Source: Chenopodium formosanum (lineage: Eukaryota > Streptophyta > Magnoliopsida > Caryophyllales > Amaranthaceae). From it: a DNA stretch of 64,000 bases. Every line of letters starts with the position of its first letter. Within the stretch, counting starts at the first letter, position 1. Below, piece by piece: positions 24,611 through 35,516 of this stretch. Location of the stretch: NCBI GenBank assembly GCA_024500155.1, contig CM044877.1, positions 17,303,501 through 17,367,500 on the forward strand. Reading direction: 5' to 3'. A program made the translations under genes and the position numbers. The notes under the pieces are model-generated. The model was not told the DNA's origin, did no database searches, and saw only the letters and a program-made list of their open reading frames with translations.

Positions 24611-26160
24611 ATGCAAACCGCTCAAAGCATGGTATCTTTAAACCGAACCCAAAATTTGGTTTAGCTGTCAGCCTGTCACTACCCCCGGTCAATACTTTTA
24701 TCGTTCCCCGCTTCATAGAAATAACAAATAAGCTTTATCAGATCCCAATTGGAATGTCGCGATGCGTGATGAATATAATGCTTTAATTGAAATTAGGACT
24801 TGTGAATTGGTGTCTAGGCCAACGAGGGTGAGTATTGTTAGTTGCATGTGGTTATTTCGTCATAAATTGAATGTTAACGGTGATCTAGAACAACACAAAG
24901 CTCGTCTTGTTTGTGATGGAAAATCTTTGAAGGTGTTGATTGTGATGAAACATTCTGATTGTTAAACCGACTACCATTTGCACGGTATTGAATTTGGATA
25001 TGACTCGTAAGTGGTCTATTCACCAACTTGATGTTAAAAAAGCTTTTTACATGGTGACTTGAATGAGTGTGTGTATATGCATTAATCCCCAGTCGGGTTT
25101 GTTGACAAGAGGTTCCCAGGCTATGTTTGCAAGCTCCATAAGTCTCTCTATTGTCTAAAACAAGCTCGAAGGACTTGGTCGTATTAGTGGTTTGCTAAGA
25201 GTTACACTTCTTTACTCATTTTCCGGCAAGGGAATGATATGGCATATACTATTATATGCTGATGATATTGTGTTGGTTACATCCTCAGATCTGTTACATG
25301 AACGCATCATCTCTCACTTACGTACAAGATTTCCAATGACTGATTTAGGTCATCTGAATTTGTGGCCATTGATGTTACTCGTACTCCATCATATTTGTTT
25401 ATGTCTCATCATAATTATGCATTGGAAATTTAAGAGCGCGCAGGTATGGCTAGTTGTAAACCTACGACAACCCTTGTGGATACTCAATCCAAGTTTAGTG
25501 CAGAGACAAGGCCTAAATTTCATAACCTAACACTTTATCGTAGTCTTGTAGGTTCATTACAGTACCTTACTTTTACTCATGTTCAGCAAGTTTGTTTATT
25601 CATGCATGACCATAGAGAGGGTCATTATGATGCATTGAAATGCACCCTGCATTACATTTAGGGCTCCATTGATCACAGGTTACATTTATATCCTTCATCA
25701 CTTATGAATTTGATCACATATACCAATGCAGATTTGGGCGAGTGTCCAAACATTCGTCGTTCGATTTTAGGATAGTGTTGTTTTCTAGGGTACAATCTTA
25801 TTTCTTGGTCTTCTAAGCATCAGACTACTCTTTCTATATCAAGTACTGAGGCAGAATACAGGATGTCACGAATGTTGTTGTCGAGGCTTATTGGCTTCAT
25901 AATCTTCTTTAGAGCAGGCTGCTATTATTTATTATGATGATGTAAGTGCAATTTATTTATCTCATAATCTTGTAAAGCACCAACGTATCAAGCACGTCGA
26001 AATGGATATTCATTTCGATTAAGAAAGGTGGCGTTGGGGCAAGTATGGGTCCTGCACGTTCCAACTCGATATCAGTTTGCAGACATCTTCACGAAAGGCC
26101 TACCTTGACAACTGTTCTTGGATTTCAGATCAAGTCTTAGCATTCATCTTCCTCCCGTTA
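24611..26160 (+). pseudogene. Ty1/copia pol remnant: reverse transcriptase and RNase H
   Basis: Starting near a MQTRSKHGIFKPNPK-like stretch, the sequence shows copia reverse-transcriptase blocks: MRDEYNALIEIRT, SMWLFRHK-like SCMWLFRHKLN, HKARLVCDGK, IHQLDVKKAF, YADDIVLV (catalytic, near 25257) and TRFPMTDLGHLN. RNase H blocks LTLYRSLVGSLQYLTFTH, ISWSSKHQTTLSISSTEAEY and RIKHVEMDIHFD follow. Numerous frameshifts and stops occur, so it is dead. Upstream gag and integrase were not recognised. A short LTR follows at 26175. Confidence 0.85.
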
Positions 26161-26174
26161 TGATTGCAGGGGTG

Positions 26175-26364
26175 TGATAGAGTATATGATAAATATTCTA
26201 GATATTATGTAATAGAAGGATATACTTTTGTGAATATTCTATAAATATCTTCTGAGACTTCTTAACATGATTAGGAGTATCTTTGTAACCATGTATATAT
26301 GAATAAATGGAATACACTCCAATTTGAGGAGGTTTATAAAATCTTACAAGTAATGTAATTATCA
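26175..26364 (+). repeat. Probable 3' LTR of the copia remnant
   Basis: It follows the purine-rich GCAGGGGTG and runs TGATAGAGTATATG...TAATTATCA, about 190 bp, with TGATA/TATCA ends. The size and position fit a short copia 3' LTR. No 5' LTR copy was identified in the window. Confidence 0.65.
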
Positions 26365-26598
26365 TATACTCATTAACTCATCCTTATCGTTGGTATTTGC
26401 AAGTGGTACTACATTGCGGTAGTAGTTTTTATTCATAAAGGGTACAACTAACAATATCCAAAAAATTCTTAAACATGAAACTACAAAATTAAAAAATATA
26501 CTAAGCATGAAACAAGAAAAACCTTCTCATGTGAGAAGTAAAAACTTGTAGGCAAACTCTAAATATGTATAGCAACTACTAATGTCTTGCACTGTGTT
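26365..26598. other. 3' flank of the hemopexin exon
   Basis: This AT-rich gap lies between the copia LTR and the stop codon of the minus-strand hemopexin exon. It presumably holds the 3' UTR of that gene. No definite polyadenylation signal was assigned. Confidence 0.4.
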
Positions 26599-27517
26599 TC
26601 ACAATTCCTGATGACCTCCAGGCTGACCAACAGAACTTGGTTCATCAGCAGGTAGGTCAATACCACGGTTGTACCGAGGCAGTATGGGTCGTAAAGAAGG
26701 CCAGTTGTTAGGAAGGATTTTCTTGACCCCGCCAATAGTGTAGTCATTTGTTGAACCAGGAGCGAAGTTTATGAGCGCATATGAATCTCCTTTAAACAGG
26801 TAGGCCTCTTTATGGTTGTAGTGTGAAGCAAATGCTGCATCGAATCCGCTTTCAAAGATGGTGTTTCTCAAACCACCAAAGCCCTGCGATATAGGACGGA
26901 TGGCAACAAGACGAGGTGGTAAACTAGAACCACCATTATTGTAGTTTATAAGAGCATATTGATCACCTTTAAAGAGATAAGCTTCATATTTAATTGATGA
27001 CTCAAATGCGGCATCTACTCCGTTTTCGAAGACCGTCTTTCTAAAGAACGAGAACATCCTAGTGATAATCATAGGACCATCAATTATATAGTCGTCTGTA
27101 GTGCCCGGAGCAAAGTTTATCCGGGCACAGAATTTTCCGGAGAAGATGAAAGACTCATTCTTATTATGAGACCCAAAAGCACAGTCTATTCCATACTCTG
27201 CAAAGGGGGTACCCTTTAGTGAAGGGAACCCGTCGCGTATAAGAAGCGATCCATTAACTACTCTGTCATTTGTTGACCTAGGTGCATAGTTCAGTAGCAA
27301 ATACTCATTCTTCATGAATAGGTATGCTTCATTTTTCCGCGAGGAACGAAATGCAGCATCTACATAACTCTCTAAGTTACCCACCCCATCCATGTACCAA
27401 TCTATGAGGGAGGTGGTTCTTAGATCCCTCTTTTGAAAGGAAGTGGTGTTATAGGTGCCATCGTTTGGATGATATCTGCTAATGCTTAGACTTCGCCTTG
27501 CGCCATCAATTATTATA
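26599..27517 (-). CDS. Hemopexin-repeat (albumin-2-like) domain, last exon of a putative ADP-ribosyltransferase-hemopexin gene
   Basis: The exon begins after a minus-strand acceptor TGTCTTTTAG and is open for about 306 residues to the stop at 26599. After a linker of about 50 residues come four similar units with VDAAF, IDCAF, VDAAF and FDAAF, each followed by an aromatic EAYLF-type strand and an (I/L)NF/YAP-type strand. This is the four-bladed hemopexin propeller seen in legume albumin-2. The tail (residues after PRYNRG) is Pro/Gly-rich and looks disordered. Albumin-2-type propellers bind small ligands such as polyamines or heme; the ligand here is unknown. The phase fits the donor at 34268, so this probably forms the C-terminal half of the protein begun there. 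Alternatively it is a separate hemopexin gene whose first exon is unseen. Confidence 0.85.
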
Positions 27518-27806
27518 CTAAAAGACAAGCGCCTCAATGTGAGGATGACAAATGTCACTCTCTCATTGGCTTATCTTATGTATTAAATATATCTATATAA
27601 TTACTGTTTACATATTTAAGCATAGTTATTTTTGTTAAACTTCAAACAATAAAAGCAAGTTTCTATACATGCATAAGATTTTCATAATTTCCTAACATAA
27701 ATATTGATTTAATTTTTTATAATAAATATATACTTTCCAATACTACAAATAATCCATAAAATCTTTTCAATATTTATTTATAGTTAAGTTAAAGAATAAT
27801 AACTAA

Positions 27807-28888
27807 CTAGCATAGTGCCCGTGCGATGTACAGATTATAAATCAAATTATTAAACCCGTAGGAAAAATAAAATAAAAACAAAGGTAATTCATTTACTATT
27901 AAAGGACTTGTACTAATGGTCAATAAAAAAAAAATTAAAGGAACGTTATTTGAATAGTATTTTATGTTATTTGATTTTCTTTTAATTTTTTATAATGTTA
28001 TTTTATTAATTGAAAAATAATTGAATAATACTCCACATAGCTATATAAGAGGTGGACTAATTTATTTATATCTCCCGTTGAGAAAAAACTAATATTTTCT
28101 TATCATACCATCCGCATCAGTAGCTACAATCAATCTAATATATACATGTTTTATTTACCCGTCGCACTCATTAAATTTAACTATATATACATTTAATGAT
28201 TACATGGAAAATATATGTAAAAAGAACATTTTTAGATATATAAATGTCCATGCACTATTATAAGAGTTTTGTTAACCTTTTTATAATTAAGGTAGGGATA
28301 AATCTTAGTAATGTATACTCCGTATATTTTATTTATATAAAATTATCAGTATCCATACCTATATACGAAGTATTTGTGTCGTATACTATATTAAATCAAC
28401 TGTTGGTTATATATATGACTATTATATAATATATGGTTTTTGGCACAATGCTTAGCTTAGGAAAATATATGTTCTGGTAGGTCAAATATAATGTTATTAT
28501 TGTGTCTATAGATTTAATGACTGCGATGAGTAAATAAAACATGTATATATTACATTGATTGTAGCTACGGATGCGGATGGTATGATAAGAAAGTTTTAGT
28601 TTTTTCTCAACGGGAGATATAAATAAATTAGTCCACTTCTTATATAGCTATGTGCAGTATTATTTAATTATTTTTCAATTAATAAAATAACATTATAAAA
28701 AATTAAAATAAATTCAAAAAACATAAAATACTATTCAAATAACGTTCCTTTAATTTTTTTTTATTTTTTATTGACCATTAGTACAAGTCCTTTAATAGTA
28801 AATGAATTATCTTTGTTTTTATTTTTATTTTTTCTACGGGTTTAATAATTTGGTTTATAATCCGTGCATCGCACGGGCACTATGCTAG
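27807..28888. mobile_element. Inverted pair of Helitron-like 3' ends (about 375-bp arms)
   Basis: The left arm 27807-28178 and the right arm 28512-28888 are near-perfect reverse complements around a unique 330-bp centre. The outer right end reads CCGTGCATCGCACGGGCACT then ATGCTAG: a short hairpin followed by CTAG, the 3' signature of Helitrons, followed by T. The left end is the mirror image. Helitrons normally have one such end, so this looks like a head-to-head duplication. The centre has no ORF of note. Confidence 0.7.
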
Positions 28889-29203
28889 TTTTCATCTATA
28901 TAATAACTTATTGGCCTTTGAATGCTGATCTGCCTTTCCGGATGGGATTGTGGGCTGAAATTCGAGTTTATGATTAATACATTGTCCACTCTTTCTCGTC
29001 TTGTATACCTGGATCGAATTATAAAAACTTTGTAAATTATTTTGGGTATACTTGTTATGAGATGTACAATACTATAATGTGTATCTTCTCCCCCTGTTCA
29101 ATTTATTCTGATTTGTTCAAAGAATTTTAGTTCAAACAAAGTTAATTGTGCTTCCTCAATTCACTAATATTTGCACCATTAATCACTTATTTTATCATGA
29201 ATA

Positions 29204-29669
29204 CTAGGTTAGAACCCGTGCGATACATGGTTTATATAAATCCTTTTTTTTTTTTAAAGATATAAATCCAATTTTTAATTTGTACATTATAATAATAAAT
29301 CGCAATTATACATAAATATCAATAAAAATTACGTATATTTTGTAATTTAATTTATTTTTTTTTAAAATTATGATATAGTACTGTTCGACGTTGTCTAATT
29401 CATTCATAGTTGAATGTAGTAGGTCATTTATTAGTGTGCTATTTAAAATTGTTTTAATTTTCTACGATAAAATGATAGGTTTTAGTTGTAAGGTAGAAAC
29501 TTCTAATATTTAAATTACAAAATGTTCAATATGATAGCTCTACAAAAAAAAAAAAAAAAAAATAAAAAAAATGACATTATCATTGCATTTAGGCGGGAAA
29601 CTTTTTATAAAGAGAACGACACGTGGACAGTGGTGACAACACCATTTTCTGTTTTACTCTACAAAATGA
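29204..29669 (-). mobile_element. Possible short non-autonomous Helitron
   Basis: On the minus strand the right-hand end holds TGTCCACGTGTCG and TTTCCCGCC, words typical of plant Helitron 5' ends. The left end gives a weak hairpin (CATGTATCGCACGGG) followed by TTCTAACCTAG and T. The 5' TC boundary at 29669 is a guess. Confidence 0.35.
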
Positions 29670-31905
29670 TGTACATTGAAATGAGTCAAATGACTGTGTG
29701 CACAATATTTTTTAAAGATGACATTGGAACGAGGCATGATATAACACACAGCAAATCCAATTGATATTCTCTTCGTTAAAATCTCCAATTTTTCCTCCAA
29801 AATAAACGTATAATAAACTCTTCTTCCTCTACCACCACCAATATTTCCTTCTCTCTCCTCCCCACCCATGGCTATGCCGGTGATGGGCCACCTTGGCGAC
29901 TATAAATTGGCCAGCCGGCCAAAAAAAAAGACACCCTAGTTGCAAAGCAAGTAAAGTGGGCCCATATTTAACCTTTAGGGAAAGGAACTTGCTTGTGAAA
30001 TGGTGTTCATAGCTGTGTAGTGGTGCTAACTCTCATAATGTGATGCGATGGGTGACTCTAAAGGTCGTGCAGTGGTTGCGCGATAGTGTTTATGGAGATG
30101 TGGTGGTTGGGCGGTAATTCCTAGTGGTTGTGCAGTGGTTGCACGGGTGGTGGTTATGGTCGTTATGCGGTGACGGTAAGGTGATGGTAAAAATCGTGAC
30201 TTATTAACGCCAATTAATATGCTACACCTTGGATTAGCTAAAACGGGTTGGTCCAGGCCCTAGATATTTGTTACATTAATGATAAACATGTGGAACAAAA
30301 TGAACATTAAGTACTTCATAGATAAACATGATTATCATTATAAAAATAAACTTAAACATTCAATTTATAGGTTCATATATAAACAAGTTATATTCCCAGA
30401 CGATACCCCAAATTAGTGACGATAAAATTTTTTTAAAAATAATTTGCTTGAATGTTAAACCGTATCACATAGAGAATACAGCCATTACACATAAAAGGCA
30501 TATGATCTCTTTTATCACATACACAAGTATTTAGAGAGCCACAAGGGCATCCCAAGTGATGAGAATTATTGATTTAGCATCACCTGGAATCGAGAGGAAA
30601 ACTTTAACCACTTGAGTATACATCTTTCACACTCTATAAATTTTCTAATTGATTTACATATATTACAAATGTATCTTGCTTTAAAACATATATTAATAGC
30701 AAAAATTACAATTTTATAAGAAAAGTATTGAAAATTATAAATAATAATTTTGTGTATGTGAAAAAATAAAAATTTATCTAAATAAAATTCTAGAATAATG
30801 TCTATCCTTCTAAATCTATTTGATATCACTTACCTTACATCTAACATGTCATGTTTATGCTTAGTTGTCGTGTATATGGCTCAATCGCACGACGTATGGC
30901 GAGAAATTGGAATATCAAATGTCGATGTCTCATGATAATACAATCAATAACATAATACTAGACTTGATCATGGTGAGACCAATCCGATTTTGGGTGAGTT
31001 TTGGGTATAATTTTCCGGGTCGAAATCAAGTTAGGCCCTGCCCAATTTTTTTAAAATTTTGGGCAGGCTTGGGAAATCGATTTCATGCAATTGTAATTAG
31101 ATTTTTTACCGGCTCAAAATTGGCCATAAAAGCCTGCACGACCTAGCTAGTTTGGGTGAGAAATTACATATAGGAATGGGCTTTACTTTTTCCCTTGGCC
31201 TTTCTGGCCCGCCCAATAATCACCTCCACATAATACTAAAATAGACACCAGAATTGACACATGTCATTTCCTGGACCCGTTTATTCCCTCCAAAACTCCT
31301 CCTCCCATATTTTAGCAAAACTCTTTTATTATTGGAATATTTGTATAATACAACTGTAATAACTTTATTCCTAATCTTATATATTATGTTAATAATTGTA
31401 TTCCTTTGTATATCATGTTCTATTTACTTACAATAGTTACACAAGATTTTAAGACTATTTTTTGAAAGACCAAAATAAGCCAAAATTTAAAAGGTTGAAA
31501 TATGATAGAGAGTATATATAAAATAACGGATCCAAAAATACTATTAACATTTTAATTACATGTATATATATAGTTGTATAATAGTTAGGGTTAAATGAAA
31601 AATAAAACATTTATATTCATGGTGTTGATTTGAATTCTTATGAAGCAATACAATTGAGTTACTTTCTTGTTAAATATATTTCTACAATAATTTATCAAAT
31701 TATAACTTTTTTTTTTATTTTTCAAAAAATCTATAAAATATCATCAAATCAGATCATATTTACATCGATCATTTCAGACACATGTCAAGTTATCATTATA
31801 AAAATTTCTCGCCAATTTAATGTATAACGATGACTTTAAGTTTTTTAAAGTTATTTTACCTAACTTATTTTCAGGAAGTACATTTTTTTTGGGGGGGGGG
31901 GGGGG

Positions 31906-33402
31906 AATAATTGCCTAGAATAATCCGACCTTTGCCTCACCTGCCCAAAATAATCTCACCTTTTGATTATTTTTTAATAATCCGACCTTTACATCAAGTC
32001 CGCTCAAAATGGTCCAAATCGGTCATGTAATTTGTAATACAAAGTTATTTACCTAACATGTGGCGACTTGTGATTGGTAAAAAAAATTATCATTTTTATT
32101 AAATAAAAATAAAAAAGATTAATGTTTTAAAAACAACTCCACCAGCTGCCCAACCATTGTCCCCATTACCTGAGTCCCCTACCCCGCGGCTCCGGCCACC
32201 TAACACCCAATGCCGGCATCGGTGCAGTGCCAAACCCCCTCCCCTGGCCCTAATCACCTACTTCCCTCCCTCCCCTACTCGCGAAAACCTACCAGACAGT
32301 GGTTCGAAAATAAAAACACTGGCGACCATATAACCATCCTCCAACCCTTGGAAACCCCTTCTCCACCCCGATCCTAGCTCCCTTCCCCTTCTTTTTTTTC
32401 CGGCCACCTCCCGTTCCCCACGCCCCGATTTCGGCCCTATCCCCTTTCCATGCATGCCTCGATTTCGACCACACCTTGATTTTGGTATTGCGTGTGGTGG
32501 TTTAGTGGCGACGGAAAGGGGTATAGGGCGGAGGGTGAGCTAACATCCGGTCAGTGAGGGAGCTGGGTTCTGGTCATGGTAAGGCTAGTGGCTCAAGGCC
32601 CATGATAAGGGTGGGAGATGGCTAGGGTCGCAGTGGGGCTGGGGCTGGTTTTGTTTTTTGTTTTGTTATTTTTTTTTTTTCAGAAAAAAGTTGAAATACT
32701 CCCTTCGTCCCTTAATTGCATCCCTATTTCTAAATTTAAACGACATTTAAGGAACTTGGAGTAACCTTAAAACCCATGATTCGAAAGTACAATGGGAATT
32801 ACAAGACATTTATTGCTGTTTTTGAATAAAACAAAGATAGAATGGTATTAAAGCAAGCACATGTCATCAGTTCTTTGAAAAGAAAAAGGACTAATCACAT
32901 TTGTTTATGAAAAATAAAAGGACCAATCATATTCAATTATAGTGTTCCACATGGATTCAAAATGTTATGAGTGAGAAAATTATATTATGGAAACTGTGCA
33001 ACCATTAATTGCAAAACAGAAAAATAATTAAAGTAGTGTCACATCACAACTATTTAGGGATAATTTGGGGATATTTGGTAAAAATTCACTTACTATAAAG
33101 GAAAAGTAGGAATGTAATTTTGAAACACCCAAAAAGGAAAGTAGGAATGCAATTAAGGGACAGAGGGATTGGAGTAGTTAATCACTAATAATCATTTCTT
33201 AAGACAAAATTAAAATTCAAACTTATTTTTTGACCAAGCATGTGGTGACACATGTAAATTGAACTTAATTAATAATAATAATTACCTACTCAACCGGTTA
33301 CAGGTAACTTGCGAGCATTTTGAGGGGATTGAGTATAAAGGTCGGATTATTAAAAATAAGGTGGGAGTATTTTGGGCGAATGAGGCAAATGTTGGATTAT
33401 TC
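31906..33402. mobile_element. TIR transposon with ~110-bp degenerate inverted ends
   Basis: The left end GAATAATTGCCTAGAATAAT...CCGACCTTTGCCTCACCTGCC is mirrored at 33320-33402 with moderate divergence. Both ends repeat AATAATCCGACCTTT-like words twice. There is no transposase ORF. A Stowaway-like element lies inside it (32699-33174). A 15-G run abuts the left end. Target duplications were not resolved. Confidence 0.6.
32699..33174. mobile_element. Stowaway/mariner-like MITE
   Basis: The ends CTCCCTTCGTCCCTTAATTG and, in reverse, CTCCAATCCCTCTGTCCCTT are imperfect inverted repeats of the CTCCCTCCGTCCC type. TA occurs directly outside both ends (32697-32698 and 33175-33176), as expected for this superfamily. 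It has no coding capacity. Confidence 0.7.
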
Positions 33403-33517
33403 TTTTTTTTTTTTGAATTAAATTAATTCATTAATAAAAAAAAGTTATATGACATATATATTCTATAGTTTTATTGGGAATAACATACATGATCAATGTA
33501 ATTACTATTTTTAAATA

Positions 33518-33903
33518 GGAAATTTTGTGAAAAACTACCTATTATAGTCCAGAATTTGCGAGAAACTACCTGTTAAAAAAATGTTGTAATTGACTACCTA
33601 ATTTTCGAAAAATGTTGTAATTTTACTACCTTACGCCGGATTATGAAGGAGTTTGACCAAAGTTCTCCGGTATTGCATTGGTCACATGACCATCACGTGA
33701 CACTTAATGACCCTTTTCTTTCACCAAGAGTCACGTGACCAAGTCAACGCCGGAGAATTTTGGTCAAACTCCTTCATTATCCGGCGTAAAGATAGTAAAT
33801 TACAACATTTTTCAAAAATTAGGTAGTCAATTACAACATTTTTTTTAGTAGATAGTTTCTCGCAAATTTTGAATTATAATAGGTAGTTTTTTACAAAATT
33901 TCC
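33518..33903. mobile_element. 386-bp MITE with ~150-bp TIRs and 10-bp target duplication
   Basis: It runs GGAAATTTTGTGAAAAAC...TACAAAATTTCC with long inverted arms. TTTTTAAATA is repeated exactly on both sides (33508-33517 and 33904-33913). A 9-10-bp duplication suggests a Mutator-like origin. The centre contains CACGTG words (ATCACGTGACACT and GAGTCACGTGACC), which are G-box cores. Confidence 0.85.
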
Positions 33904-34267
33904 TTTTTAAATATTATCAACACAACTAATCAACAATACTTTTTTCTTTCAATTGTAGTTTTAATAATTTTTCCCTTATCATATCCATTTTCTTATATGC
34001 ATTGCATTAGTTTATTCCAAATGAGTTGCCTCATTTTTATGTTATCACAAATTAATTATATGAAAAAAGTTTATTACTATCTTACATCCCACAGACACTA
34101 ATCTTAATCTAATGTTCATTTAAGATAATGCCGTATTCATATTTAACAAACACAATAATAGTATAGTGTATTAATGATATCAGCAAATTTAAAACTTTAG
34201 TAGTTAATTTTAAATAAGTATGTGTTCAAATTCAATGCAATAACAAAGTGTTTTTTAAAATACTAAC

Positions 34268-34866
34268 CTTGAGCCAGTGTTAATAAAAAGCCTAAAGCGT
34301 TGGGCAGATCGGATGTATTGAGGTGCAATACCGGCAACATAACAAACCTCATCTTGGGAGGGAAACTGGTAACGATCACCAAGAGTTGCAGCAATCCAAA
34401 TTCCACCAGGTGCGTAGATCTCATACCGCCATGCTTCCACAACTATACTATCTTGATTGCGGGGAAGCTGGAGCGGAGGGTGCCAGCCGCTATTGATCGT
34501 GGTGCTGACGAAGGCATAATTAACAGGTTCCGGAGAATTACCTAGAGGACGCCCACCATTGTTTATGTAGTGTTCTAAATTGTAAAAGATATTGTCCGGG
34601 GTCCCTTGTTGACGCCTCGCCTGAAATCCATCTCGAAACACCTCATTGTAATGGGCACGATCCCACCTGAACACATGCCGGCTGACATCTGCATCTCTGG
34701 TGCTGTTCCGGTACTCAATGTCAGCTAAAGGAGGATCTAGGAGCCGGCAGTTGAAGTAGTAAATTGTTTCTACTAAACATTGGACTCCCAGCTCTTCGCA
34801 TTCGTCTAAAGGTTGTGGGTAGTTTGCAGCACAACCTCTCCAAGGAGAATTTGGAGGGATTGACAT
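34268..34866 (-). CDS. ADP-ribosyltransferase-like domain (bacterial-toxin-type fold), first exon
   Basis: The ATG is at 34866; the exon gives 199 residues plus two bases before the donor CAAG|GTTAGTA at 34268. Unspliced, it meets a stop four codons later. Visible motifs are FRWD (R67, D69), fitting the R-x-D start block of toxin-like ADP-ribosyltransferases; YAFVSTT (S121), fitting the STS block; and FPSQDEVCYVAGI (Q171, E173), a Q-x-E rather than E-x-E catalytic block. The order and spacing match the pertussis/cholera-like and pierisin/scabin-like branch. Such enzymes move ADP-ribose from NAD+ to a target; Q-x-E members include DNA-modifying ones, but the target here is not known. No signal peptide or membrane segment is seen, and there are several cysteines near the N-terminus. 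Codons appear intact. It is probably joined to the hemopexin exon at 27517; alternatively it ends at 34255 as a 203-residue protein. Confidence 0.75.
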
Positions 34867-35130
34867 TTTTTTGAAAAATCACAAATAACCAAGATAGCAC
34901 CTCTCCTATATCTTCTTTAATCTGTAAACCTTTTAAAAGCTCAACGCTGTTCTACAGTTCAAACTTTTAAAAGTTCAACGCTCTTCTATTGTTCCTTATG
35001 AAAAGTCAACTACCAAAATGCCCCTAATTTACCATGGTCGGAATGACATGCCCTTGCGTCCTTTGAAGTGACTCTTTGACCCCCTCTCTCTTTTATTCCT
35101 CCTCTTCAATTCGGTTGAGTTGACTAATAT
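34867..35130 (-). promoter_or_regulatory. Putative promoter with three W-box cores
   Basis: Upstream of the ATG at 34866 there are TTGAC(C/T) words, the core bound by WRKY factors, at 35004-35009 (minus strand), 35076-35081 and 35120-35125. A near-duplicate AAAAG(C/T)TCAACGCT word occurs at about 34937 and 34968. W-boxes would fit stress or defence induction, but these are short motifs and prove nothing by themselves. No definite TATA box was assigned. Confidence 0.3.
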
Positions 35131-35337
35131 GGTATCACGTGTTTAAGCTGATGATTGAGACCTAAAAATATGTTTTATATTTTATCATTTTGATAATTTT
35201 CACCTGAATTGATTATAGCTCGATCTGATCAAGACGCACATTAAAAATATATATAAAAAAAACAACCGAATTGTTTTGATAATTTTCGAAACCGGCCCGC
35301 TAATCATTTTAACCATAACTCGAAACCAAACCATTTA

Positions 35338-35474
35338 CTCCCTCCGTTTTTTTATTTGCATCACTTTAAATTGCACAAAATTTTAGGAGAGTAATCAATT
35401 AACCTATACTAAAAGCGAACCTAAAGTGACACTTGTCACGATGTTATAAAAAAATTTCCCGCCTTTTTATCTTT

Positions 35475-35516
<42 letters not shown>

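Larger units (their letters stand above)
27518..34267 (-). other. Inferred 6.75-kb intron between the ADP-ribosyltransferase and hemopexin exons
   Basis: On the minus strand it runs from CAAG|GTTAGTA to TCTTTTAG|TATA. The first exon ends two bases into a codon and the hemopexin frame needs exactly two bases, so the reading frame is kept. The interval is filled by an inverted Helitron-like pair (27807-28888), a possible Helitron (29204-29669), a TIR element with a nested Stowaway-like copy (31906-33402) and a MULE-like MITE (33518-33903). The stretch 29670-31905 shows only AT-rich sequence, a GTGGTTG-rich patch near 30015-30185 and no gene. Extra small exons cannot be ruled out. Confidence 0.6.

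Noticed and set aside
32258..32474. Gly/Arg-rich minus-strand ORFs
   Set aside because: They lie in the interior of a non-autonomous TIR element, are low complexity, and overlap each other in two frames.
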